From Taxillus chinensis (Eukaryota; Streptophyta; Magnoliopsida; Santalales; Loranthaceae), in assembly GCA_023512835.1 (NCBI GenBank), contig CM042086.1, positions 9,685,955 through 9,749,954 on the forward strand: DNA of 64,000 nucleotides. Reading direction: 5' to 3'. Below, in pieces: positions 36,079 through 46,599 of the stretch. Every line of letters begins with the position of its first letter. Within the stretch, counting starts at the first letter, position 1. The notes under the pieces were generated by a model. It saw only the letters and a list, made by a program, of their open reading frames with translations. It searched no databases and had not been told where the DNA came from. Both the position numbers and the translations under genes were made by a program.

Positions 36079-37680
36079 TCAAAAACAAGTCAAAGACATA
36101 ATCTTTGTTCTGAAGCAATAACGTTTTCTGGTTTAATCTTTGCACTTGTTTATCGGCATCTTCAGCCTGTGAAAGTTAATTCCAAACCTCACAACCAGCT
36201 CTTTCGGCATGGGAAGTAAACGGAAACTAAAGTTTTAAAAGAAAAGAACTTCTATTAACTATGCATATATCTAAAATTATTGATTCACGGACCCTGCCCC
36301 ATTAATATCGTTATTGAACACGAACGCAACCAATTATTATAGGGATTTTTTAATTCAATTTACGCCAACATAGATGAATATGAACGCAATTGGTTTACAA
36401 TTTAAATTTTAGTAAAATATGTTTGTCAAAATTTATGTACTCATTAAATTTTTAGAAATTTAAAAATATATAAGACTCTCATATGGTCAAATAATATAAG
36501 ATTGACCGTGTTTATGTTTTATTTGATTATGTATTATTTGATCATCCAAATTGTTGTACAAATTTTTTGAATTTTGTGGGTATATATATTTTGACATGCT
36601 CTTGAAACTTATATTTTTAAGTATAAACGAGTTATTTAAAGTTTTAGCAAAAAAAAAAATGTAAGAAAATCCTAGCTCAATTAATCTTTTCCAACTATAG
36701 AAATAGAATGCCTTGCTGTAAGTATGATCTAATTATAAAATTTTCCTTATTTTGTACTTTATTAGTTTTTAGTTTTAGTTTTTTTTCTCACAGTTTAGTT
36801 TTTTTTTTTTGTTTTTTTTTTGTTTTTTTTTGTTTTAGTGTTTTTAGTTTATGTCGTGGTAATATAAAATTAATTATTTTTTCTATTTAAATTGACTGTG
36901 TTATAGATTTTTAGATTTTTTTTTAAATGTATAGACGTATTAATTTTAATATGCTTTTAATCTTGTAATTTTATAAATTATCCCATAGGATGGATGGGTT
37001 GGACTGATTTCAAGGGTACCCAACCCAAGGGGGGAAACGAAAAGCCACAAAGAGAAAATAACAAATAAGCCTTAGCTCTCACTCTCTAACCCCCAACCAA
37101 AAATTGAGCAACCAAGAGAGAGGCCTTTGCCTTATATTTTAAAAAATGAAAAAAAAAAACAGAGACCAAACACAGAAACCCAGAACCAAACTAAAAAGCA
37201 ATTCTTCTGCTTGTTTTGGCCTACCGCTGCTGTTCTTTTAGCCTTCTCTTAGCCGATTTTGAAAACACCAAAACTCGTACGTGTAGTATACATAATTAAT
37301 TTATTGTTTAACGTATCTTTTAATTTGGCGGAAGAAAAAGAAAACAAACTAAAATTTTAAAATGAAATAAAATTGGAGGACCAATTTATTTGTCTTTTAA
37401 ATAAAATACTAAAATAGTATTAGTGTTATATCGCAGGAAGACCAAACTATCGACTTGATTTGGCTGCTCTAAGAACATCTCCTACACCCCCAACATACAA
37501 CCTGGCCTCTTACTAGGAAAATAGTTTTTGTAAAGTTTTACTTTTTATTAAATAGATTCTAAAGTGTTGGTAACTGAAGAATAAGAAACGGAGTTTTTGT
37601 CTTTTAAGTCGTCATAATTGGGATGGGATTTACAGCCATCTATTTGCAAATTCAAAAAAACGGAGTCAATTTGGTGATGA
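36079..37680. repeat. Spacer between B and C
   Basis: Aligns with 23778-24720 and then with 25860-26500 of the A/B spacer; the stretch between (24720-25860) is deleted, with the join near 37029 (acccaacccaagg). Poly-T and gtttt-rich simple sequence lies around 36770-36840. No gene was recognised. Confidence 0.6.
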
Positions 37681-38282
37681 TTGTGATTTGAATTTTCAAT
37701 CCAAACAGAGCTGGGCCATTCAGATCAGAAAAAGACAAGGAAGAAGAAAAGCGTCTGATTCCCGTCTAAACGGGGCAATGAACTGATTGATTCCGACCCC
37801 TCTCTCTCTATTTTTTTCCTTCTTTTTTTCATGCTGTTGATTTTGTCATCAACCCTGCACTACCACACAGACGACCAATCTCTTATCTTCAAATTTTTAG
37901 AAAACTATTGGAAAGGCTATATATGATATGCTTTGTCCGGATCTCCATTCATTTATAGGGAGAAATGTTGAATCCAAACTAAACTGGGCCATTCATAAGG
38001 TTGAATCCAAACAGAACTGGGCCAATCAGATCACGAGAAGACGAAGAAGAAGAAACCGAAATTATCAGTCAAGTCAAGTCAACCGATTCCCGTCAAAACG
38101 GGGCAATGAACTGATTGATTCCCATTTTTGTCATCACCCCTTCACCACCACACACACGACCAATCTCTTCTCCTTAGCATTTTTATAATTTAAATGAAAT
38201 CAAGTGTCCTTTCCTAATTCCTATAAATAAATAAATAAATGAAATCTACTATTCCCTCATCATCAAATTTAAAAAACACACA
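37681..38282 (+). promoter_or_regulatory. Duplicated promoter of MIK2-like copy C
   Basis: The promoter blocks occur twice: 37690-37900 (gctgggccattcagatcaga, cccgtctaaacggggcaatg) and 37910-38160 (a second set with the same boxes). The second copy leads through a short ataaataaataaataaatg stretch to the start codon. Copy D shares the same double arrangement in inverted orientation (62061-62600). Confidence 0.5.
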
Positions 38283-41200
38283 ATGTCATCCTCCTCTGCC
38301 ACTAAAAAAACACTCTCAACCCTGGCCTTCCTCTTTTCCATCCTTGCCCTTCCATTTGGCGCCGCACCTTCCAGTTCCGATGCAACTCACGAACCAGCTG
38401 CTGCTGCTGCTGCTCTTGGGCCACCCTGGACACCCACAGCCAGACTGCTCTCTCCTCTTGGGCTCCTGCAACCAACCCCTGCGTCGCCAACTGGACCGGA
38501 ATTGCCTGCAACACCTGTCCTCACCCTATCCGTATCGGTACGTACGCCTGCATCGTCACTCATATAAACCTCACCAGTTTGGGCTTGCGTGGCACCCTCC
38601 AAAACTTCAGCTTCGTCTCTTTTCCCTCCCTCCTCACGCTTGACCTTAGCAATAACCGTCTCTTTGGTACACTTCCCTCCCACCTTGCCATTCAAACCTT
38701 GACCACCCTCTACCTGCATAGGAACCAATTCTCCGGCCCCATTCCCCGTGGTGTAGGAAAATTGCCATCGCTCAACGTTCTTTCTCTGTCATTTAATAAT
38801 CTCAGCGGCTCCATCCCAACTTCAACATGTGATTTGGTCAAGTTAACTGCCCTATACCTTGGTGCAAACCAACTCTCTGGGTCCATTCCCCGTGGTGTAG
38901 GAAAACTGACATCACTCAATGTTCTTGCCCTGTCATATAATAATCTCAGCGGCTCCATCCCAACTTCAATATGTGATTTGGTCGAGTTAACCACCCTATA
39001 CCTAAGTGGAAACCAATTCGCTGGCTCCATTCCTCAGAAATTAGGAAACCTACATCACTCAATCATCTTGGCTTGTCTGAAAACAACCTCACGGGGCAAA
39101 TTCCAACTTCTATAGGTTACTTGAACAAATTAACCGAACTCTACCTCTTTAATAACATACTCTCTGGCTCTATTCCTCGTGAATTAGGAAAATTGACATC
39201 ACTCATTGATCTTGAATTGTCTCACAACAAGCTCTCTGGCTCCATTCCTCATGAATTAGGAAACTTGACATCACTCAGTCAACTTTGGTTGGACAATAAC
39301 AACCTTACAGGGCCAATTCCAACTTCTATATGTTACTTGCACAAATTAAGTTTACTCTACCTCTATAATAACATACTCTCTGGCTCCATTCCCCATGAAT
39401 TAGGAAACTTGACATCACTCAATCATCTTGGATTGTCCTATAACAACATCGCAGGGCCAATCCCAACTTCTATATGTTGCTTGCACAATTTCACCACACT
39501 CCACCTTAATAATAACAAACTCTCTGGCTTCATTCCTCATGAATTAGGAAACTTAACATCGCTCATTAATCTTCAATTGTCTTATAATAATCTCACTGGG
39601 CAAATCCCAACTTCTATATGTTTCTTGGACAAATTAACCATACTCTACCTCTCTAATAACAAACTCTCTGGTTTCATTCCTCATGAATTAGGAAACCTGA
39701 AATCACTTAATCAACTTACGTTATACAATAACAACCTTACAGGTCCAATCCCAACATCCATGTGTTACTTGGGCAACCTAACTCGTCTCTATCTTCACAA
39801 TAACAGATTATCGGGCTCCATTCCTAATGAAGTAGGAAACTTGCATTCCATTGTTGATCTTCAATTATCGCATAACAAATTCTCGGGATCAATCCCAACT
39901 TCGTTAGGGGGTATTGGAAACAAGAAAACTCATGATGAGCTTCATCGTAATTGGGGTTAGTATAGAGGATTGGGAACCCTGAAACTACAAAGACTTCACC
40001 TCTTCTCAAATCGGTTAAATGGGGAAATTCCAAAGGAATTGGGGAGGTTGACATCGATGTTATACCTTTTGCTCGACGGTAATATGCTTTCAGGTAGAAT
40101 TCCAGCAGAGATCGGCCTGTTGTCCAATCTGCAAAATTTAAACTTGGGAGTAAATAAATTGAATGGCCCAGTTCCCAATCAAATTGGGGATTTGCAGAAT
40201 CTATTGTTCTTGAATTTGAGCGATAATAAGTTTAGAGGACCTATTCCCATCTCTATCGGCCAACTAGGGTCTCTGGAAAAGCTTGATCTAAGTCAAAATT
40301 TGTTGGGAGGAGACATACCAGAGCAGCTCCACACATTGGGAAGACTGGAAATTTTGAATCTGTCACATAATCGACTCTCTGGCTCGATCCCATATCGTTT
40401 TGAGGACCTGGTGAGCCTAACATCCATTGATGTATCCTATAATAAGTTGAAAGGCCCTCTTCCCAACAGGAGGCCTTTTTCGAACGCCTCATTGGATTCT
40501 TACCGAAATAATTCGGGACTGTGCGGCAATGTTACGGGGCTGGAGGCTTGCTCGTCGAGTATTGCAGGCATGACCATTGGAGAGAAGGGCAATCAAAAAT
40601 TGATCGTTTTGATTACAAGCATTTTCTCTGCCTCCATATTTCTACTCCTCTTCATTACGGTTGGGACTCTTTATCGTGTTCGCCGAGGAAAGGGTGGCGT
40701 GCAGAACCCACCAGAAGAAGCCGAAAATGGAAACCAAACAAGTGGAAACGTGTTTACAGTATGGAGGTTTGACGGGAAGATGGTCTACGAGCGCATCCTT
40801 GAAGCAACCGAAGAGTTCCACTCTAAATATTGCATTGGAGTAGGAGGGCAAGGATCTGTTTACAAGGTTGAGTTGACAGTGGACCAAGTTGTTGCCGTCA
40901 AGAAACTTCACGGTTTGAATGATGTAGAGATGGCCAGCTCAAGAGCTTTTGAGCGCGAAATTCATGCATTGACAGAAATTCGCCATCGTAACATCGTGAA
41001 GCTTTGTGGGTTTTGCTTACACCCTAAGCACTCCTTTTTAATTTACGAATTCATTGAGAGAGGAAGCCTAAGAAGTATATTAAAGGATGACGAGCAGGCG
41101 AAGGACCTGGATTGGAATAAAAGGGTCAATGTCATCAAGGGTGTTGCCAGTGCACTATCTTACATGCACCATGACTGTACACCCCCATAATCCATCGAGA

Positions 41201-41934
41201 CATATCCTCCTGTAATGTCCTACTAGATCTTGATTATGAACCTCGTGTCTCTGATTTCGGGACAGCAAAGCTCTTGGAAGCTGACCTATCGAGTTGGACT
41301 TCAATTGTAGGCACGTATGGGTATGGAGCGCCAGGTAATATAGTAAATTAAATCATTCACGACTACATTTTTAGGCTAATTTCTTTGTCTATTGGATGTG
41401 TATGTGGATGTGATCGAATTGTCTCTTTTGCAGAGCTTGCCTACACCCCCTATGTTATAATATAATCTTTCTCATTTAATTTGACTGACTGAACCTTTTG
41501 GTTATTCCGATTTTCTGTCTTATGGGTGTGATAAAATTGTCTTTTCAGAACTTGCGTACATAATGAAAGCTGATGAGAAGTGTGATGTTTACAGCTTTGG
41601 AGTGGTGTCAATGGAAGTACTAATGGGAAAGCATCCCGGAGATCTCATTTCATCTATGTCATCATTATTTTCATCATCAACAGCATCAACAACACCATCT
41701 CTTAATGAAATGTTATTGAACGATGTTGTGGATGAACACTTGTCTTCTCCGACCAGTCAAATTGCAATAGAAGTTTTCTTTCTTTTCAAGATAGCATTTT
41801 CATGCTTGCATACCAGTCCCCAAGTCCGACCTACCATGAAACAGGTTTCTCATCTATTATCAATTGAGAAGCTCTCGGTGAACGAGTCATTTTGCAAAAT
41901 AACATTGAATAGATGTCTAGAATCAAAAATGTGA
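38283..41934 (+). pseudogene. Copy C: MIK2-like LRR receptor kinase, frameshifted, one nonsense codon
   Basis: The same receptor type. Signal peptide ([16 protein letters not shown]) is followed near 38413 by an 11-base deletion relative to B that breaks the frame in the N-cap. LRRs resume in 38579-39115; a one-base loss near 39050 shifts to 39073-39960. There a CAG Gln codon (as in A and D) is TAG at 39958. The next frame runs from 39970 through the last LRRs, transmembrane helix ([18 protein letters not shown]) and kinase ([16 protein letters not shown]) until one C is missing near 41187 (acccccat instead of accccccat), just before HRD. Exon 1 ends at 41334, the intron is 41335-41548, and exon 2 reads [18 protein letters not shown] to CLESKM. 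Unlike A and B, it keeps the correct frame at the RPFSNAS junction (cctttttcg). Confidence 0.88.
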
Positions 41935-42214
41935 TAAGGTATGCTCCCGTGCAAATTTTGCTGTTTTTTATTTTCTTTTTGTGTTTTCGTTTTGACATGC
42001 AATTTATTTCTTTTCTTTTGCTTATGCTTTTCAACTGCTTATTGAGTTCTTGGACATCTTGTGATAAGGTACACTCCCTTGGTATGGCATTACGGCTCAT
42101 GTAAAATATAAGGAAAATATAAAATATGATATTGATGCAGATTATCTCTATAATTATTTTGTCCAGCAATATATTTTGAAGCCTAGTCTTCTTCATGTTT
42201 TTCAGAAGTTTTTT
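41935..42214 (+). other. 3' tail of copy C
   Basis: Conserved receptor-family 3' tail, colinear with 21155-21430 and 30514-30800, ending at the MITE insertion point. Confidence 0.55.
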
Positions 42215-42517
42215 TAAGCACTAGTAGTGGACTAGCTAAAATGTTTAACATATTTATTTACATGGAGTAATATTAGCCAGAAGTGTACTTCGAGATCTGT
42301 ATTTTAGTTACAACCTTTGTTAAAATTACAAACTTTGAGGTAGTGACTAGTCAAATTTATTGAGATTTAGCCAAATTTGACTAGCCACTGCCTCGAAGTT
42401 TGTAATTTTAACAAAATTTATAACTAAAATACAGATCTCGAGTATAACTGTGACTAATATTACTCTATGTAAATAAATATGTTGAAATTTTTAGCTAATC
42501 TACTACTAGTGCTCTAA
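42215..42517. mobile_element. 297-bp snap-back MITE (Harbinger-like) with TAA target duplication
   Basis: 42218-42514 is almost one long hairpin. The left half (gcactagtagtggactagct, catatttatttacatg, gatctgtattttagtta) is the inverted complement of the right half (agctaatctactactagtgc at the end). TAA flanks both sides (42215-42217 and 42515-42517), as for PIF/Harbinger MITEs, whose termini often read GAGCACTAG. Unit B and the unit 0 remnant lack it at the equivalent position, so it inserted after the units duplicated. It has no coding capacity. Confidence 0.88.
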
Positions 42518-43001
42518 GATGTTTGTACTCCATCTATTTCCATTTTTAACTTGATATTTACTTGGCAGAATTGTCACAACATGCCAACTTTAAATTCAAG
42601 CATTAAATACACAATAGAAACAAGCAAGAAAACTCGTGAATTCACTCAACAAGTCACAATATCAAGAAGTTAGAAAGTATGACACTCGGGAGTTACAAAA
42701 TTGATAATAATTAGTTATAGTACTAGATACCTAATTAAATGAAAAATGGGCAGTCAGTTTTACCATCACTACATTGTAATTATAATAAAAGCTACATTGA
42801 CTTCATTGAAATTCTTCAAAGAATCCTTAATTAATTAGTTATCATATATTTATAATTATTTAGTTTTCTAAATAGTTTTATTTTCTAATTTAACTCTTCA
42901 TATGTATATATTTATTTTCTCTATTGTTTCAACTTATATCAAAGCCTAGCCTAACCCTAATTAGAAGCTGACGCCGTCACCACTTCACTTCAAGAGCTTT
43001 A
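42518..43001. repeat. Unit C flank
   Basis: 42518-42835 aligns with units B and 0 (ttgataataattagtta). 42837-42950 is related to the AT-rich insert in unit A. After about 42950 the homology ends and foreign DNA begins. No gene seen. Confidence 0.5.
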
Positions 43002-43381
43002 TGTCACGGGATCAGGATTTTCACTCATGCAGCACTCGATCACCCTGGTGGATGCTCTGAGTAAGCCATACCAATCGGGGCACACGTAGATTGGTTTCGC
43101 CTGTCTTGGGCTCATCAGAAAATGGCTTCAATTCCGGCCAGTTTGTGTAGGGATGCCAAGTCCCCTCTTCATCGTCAGTCCGAGACTAGTGTGTAATCTC
43201 CGCATTTAATCGGGTTGGTACGTCTCAACTCCGAAGCGGCTCCATCGATCTCCCGGACGAACCGCCATAGAGTCTATCCCGTCGCACTAACTACGCTTTC
43301 CGTCTTGCCTCTCCACAAGTTGCGCGTACCTACGCCCACTTGGGAAACACCCACCATCATCACACTGTTCGGGGCGTGACA
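43002..43381 (-). mobile_element. Probable solo LTR (gypsy-like termini)
   Basis: On the minus strand it starts TGTCACGCCCCGAAC and ends TCCCGTGACA. This is the classic TG...CA structure with short inverted ends; TGTCACGCCCC starts are common in plant gypsy LTRs. Length is 380 bp, GC-richer than its surroundings, with no coding sequence. The flanking ttta on both sides could be a short target duplication. Absent from the other units. Confidence 0.6.
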
Positions 43382-43712
43382 TTTAGCTCTTCTTACGTGG
43401 ATGTTTTTTTTCTCTAGCCAACGGTTGCCTAACGCGCTGCCACCGCCTGTCGTTTCTTTGCCCGTCGCCACCTATCGTGCCGTCATCATTGCCACTTGTT
43501 GTGTCGAGCGTCATTGCTACTTGAGCAAATCGTCTTTATTGTCATTTGTCGTGTCGAGCTTTGGCCGCCATCACCATTGTCCGTCGTCTTTTTCGCCTTC
43601 GACACCATCGTCCGTTGCCGCCTTCGACCCTATCGTCCGTCGCCCCCTTCGACGCCATCGTCCGTCGATGTTGGCACCATCCTACGCCACCTACTGACGA
43701 GCTATCGACAGA
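43382..43712. other. GC-rich unit-C-specific insert with tcgtccgt repeats
   Basis: Rich in repeated tcgtccgt / cgccttcgac blocks between about 43565 and 43680. Open frames on the plus strand are low complexity (Ser/Pro/Arg-rich) and unconvincing. Probably part of a transposon or gene scrap brought in with the neighbouring LTR. Confidence 0.4.
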
Positions 43713-44600
43713 TGTAGCAATTTGATTTCTTTTTCTGCCAAGAAATATGTTGGTTTCAGTGACGACATTCAGGAGAGCAGAGGGAAAATAAAATCAGTTG
43801 TTTGAACATGGGCTGTGGAGATGTTTCATGCCTCAGTAACAAAGAGTGATTTGATTTGAGATATAGGGTGCTCTCATGGATCAAATACATTATAATAAAC
43901 TTCTGTTAACAACAGTTATTTCCTTGAACTAAATTGAGTGCGTTCAGAATACGTTCATAGATGGTGTTTGTACACAATTTCTGGTTTTAGTTGATAAGCC
44001 TGTGTTTTTTGTAAAAAATGTACGACCTTTTTGTGGTTGTAATTAGCTGTTTAGTCTTTAGTTAAATATTCAATTACTTGAGGAATCTTGCAATGGATTT
44101 TGGAGTTGAACTTGATTGATGGTACTTGCAGGCAGTTTCTTTTTCAAATTTATATGCACCCAAACATCTGATTATGAAAGTGAAAGATGCAGAGAAGTGG
44201 GTGGTTCGCATTGAGAATGCAGGTAGTTGTAATAATTTGACCTCAAGCTGTATTTTTCAGACTTCTGTCCTATCTCTGCTTCTGTCTCCCTAAATATAAT
44301 GTTATCCCTTTTGAATCTGTGCCAACTGCATTGAGATGGATCATTTGTTATCCCTTTTTTGTTTTAAGCGCTACAATCTTTATAGGTTGCTATGAGTGGA
44401 TAAATCGTTATCATGTGAAACATTCTACTGTGTTTATTTATCCATTTCAACTCATGAAGGATATGAAAACTGATTAGATTCACACTATTCTTGATGTATG
44501 TGTGACTGGCATTAAACTTGTGATGTTCTGGAGAAAATGGGTTGATTCTTTTCATAATTATTGAGGTTCTCTCTTTTACTCCATTAGCTTGCAGTTAGGG
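43713..44600. repeat. R1 segmental repeat, copy in unit C
   Basis: Fourth R1 copy, starting gtagcaatttgatttcttt and ending near the ggggtcaacatattgtat landmark. The minus-strand 63-codon frame (44364-44555) differs little from that of unit A. Confidence 0.7.
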
Positions 44601-45335
44601 GTCAACATATTGTATTATGACAGAAATCCATAGCATTCTCAAATGTATGCGGGAAATGCGTGAAGCTGCTACCATATGATGTTCATTCGAATGCTCATCT
44701 TGAACCGGTGCCAAACAAATTTGTTCCCCTCGCCCAAATCTGTAAAATTGATTGATTAATTTAGAACCAAACCATAATTGTTGAAATCAATTCATTAGCC
44801 ATTAATCCCACTCCCAAATTTTTATCCTCCTAGTTAATTAAGATAATTTTAAATAGGCAACACAATATAGAACATGTTTGTCAAATTTTATGTACTCATT
44901 AAATTTTTAAAATTTTAAAAATATATAAGACTCTCTCATATGGTCAAATAATATAAGATTGACCGTGTTTATGTTTTATTTGATTATGTATTATTTGATC
45001 ATCCAAATTGTGATACAAATTTTTGAATTTTGTGGGTATATATATTTTGACATGCTCTTTAAACTTATATTTTGAAGTATAAACGAGTTATTTAAAGTTT
45101 TAGCAAAAAAAAATGTAAGAAAATCCTAGCTCAATTAATCTTTTCCAACTATAAAATGCCTTGCTGTAAGTAGGATATAATTATAAAACTTTCCTTATTT
45201 TGTGCTTTATTGTTGTTTCTGGTTTTTTCGCAGATCTCGAAAGGGTCGCGTTATTTCATTTACATGAATTGCAGTCAATTAAAAATCAAAGGTTAAAAAG
45301 TACGGAGATGGATCCATGAGAGCAGAGTGTTAGAT
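44601..45335. repeat. Unit C distal flank with a large internal deletion
   Basis: Follows unit A from 22560 to about 22850, then jumps at about 44873 (acaatatagaa/catgtttgtcaa) to the equivalent of 24108. About 1.25 kb, including the nucleoside-transporter fragment, is missing. A second jump near 45212 skips to the equivalent of 24750. Homology with the receptor block ends near 45330. Confidence 0.6.
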
Positions 45336-46599
45336 TAAGAAAAACAGGATGTTGAACCGTCAATATCAGATGGGACCGGAGATGCTTTTTAGGTTGTTCC
45401 TAATATAATCATACATCATCGTACTTCTTAAAGCAAAGCCTGTGGGGGCATCGAATTTTTAAAAAAATAATAATAATAATAATAAGTGGAGGGATGTTTA
45501 CACCCTTTAAATTTATAAATACATACGCCTTAATTAATTAATTCATAAATAATAATTTAATATTATAAAAAAAATTACACTAGTACGTTTTCTTATTAAC
45601 ACACTCATCCAATTCGGTAATACACTCTTTGCCGCAATACTCCACACTGTGATGCCCACAATTTTTCACAATAAGACAAATTAATATTAATTGAATAATC
45701 CACATATAATTTATGATAAAAAAAAAATTAACCGAATTTTAATTAATTTTAAGTACATTTAATGAAAACCCTAAGTGCCGGATGAGAATTAAAAAAACAA
45801 CAAAGATAGAAAATGACAAAAAAAAAACTTAAACAAAAGTTCAATTTGATTCCTCTAAACTTTAATTAAAAAAATAAAACTTCAATTTATTTCTCAAACC
45901 AAAATTTAAAAAAAAAAATCTATTCGATTTCTCAAAAAAAAACTTTCTTTTTAATCGAATTAATACAAACAACATCATAACTGTTTTATATTAATTTAAC
46001 TGCAAAATCAAACATGTACACAGCCCTCTTATGATAGGTAAACTAATTTTAAAAAAAAAAACTACTTAATCAAAGCACAAATAAATATGTAAATATATTA
46101 ATCATAATGTAAACATCCCTTCCCTAATAATAATTAAGTCAACCAACCTTTGCACAGCAGGATGATGAGCAAAAAAAATTATTTCTCCACTTAATTATTG
46201 AAAATTAAACTAAATACATGCGTGCCTCCTTGACGCGCCCACGAAGTAACATCCAACTGTACCACCATATATAAATGCTACAACTACGCTACTGTGTGTA
46301 CATAGGTTTGCCGGCTGCTTCAACACTGCATGCAGCCCCTACCGTAAGACTAGTTTTGCCCTACCAGAAAGTACACCACCAACCATAAATTACAGCCTAC
46401 TGTACCAGCATGCTTGCTATTAGCTAACATTACACGAGAACAAAGCTGAAATTTGAAAGGGAGAAATAAATTTAAAAAAAACAAAAAGGGGTCTATTGGA
46501 ACCTTCCTTTAAGGTGATTCTAGATTCTAGCTACACAAACACCACTCCATAATTACTCAAGCTTCGACCTCACGGCTCGTGGGCAGCATTTCACCTTTC
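45336..46599. other. Intergenic DNA between the receptor block and DEK
   Basis: AT-rich with an (aat)n microsatellite near 45463-45485. No gene recognised. The last few hundred bases are probably the DEK 3' UTR and downstream region. Confidence 0.5.

Noticed and set aside
43401..43717. Ser/Pro/Arg-rich coding region
   Set aside because: Produced by the tcgtccgt repeat; no start context, domain or conservation.
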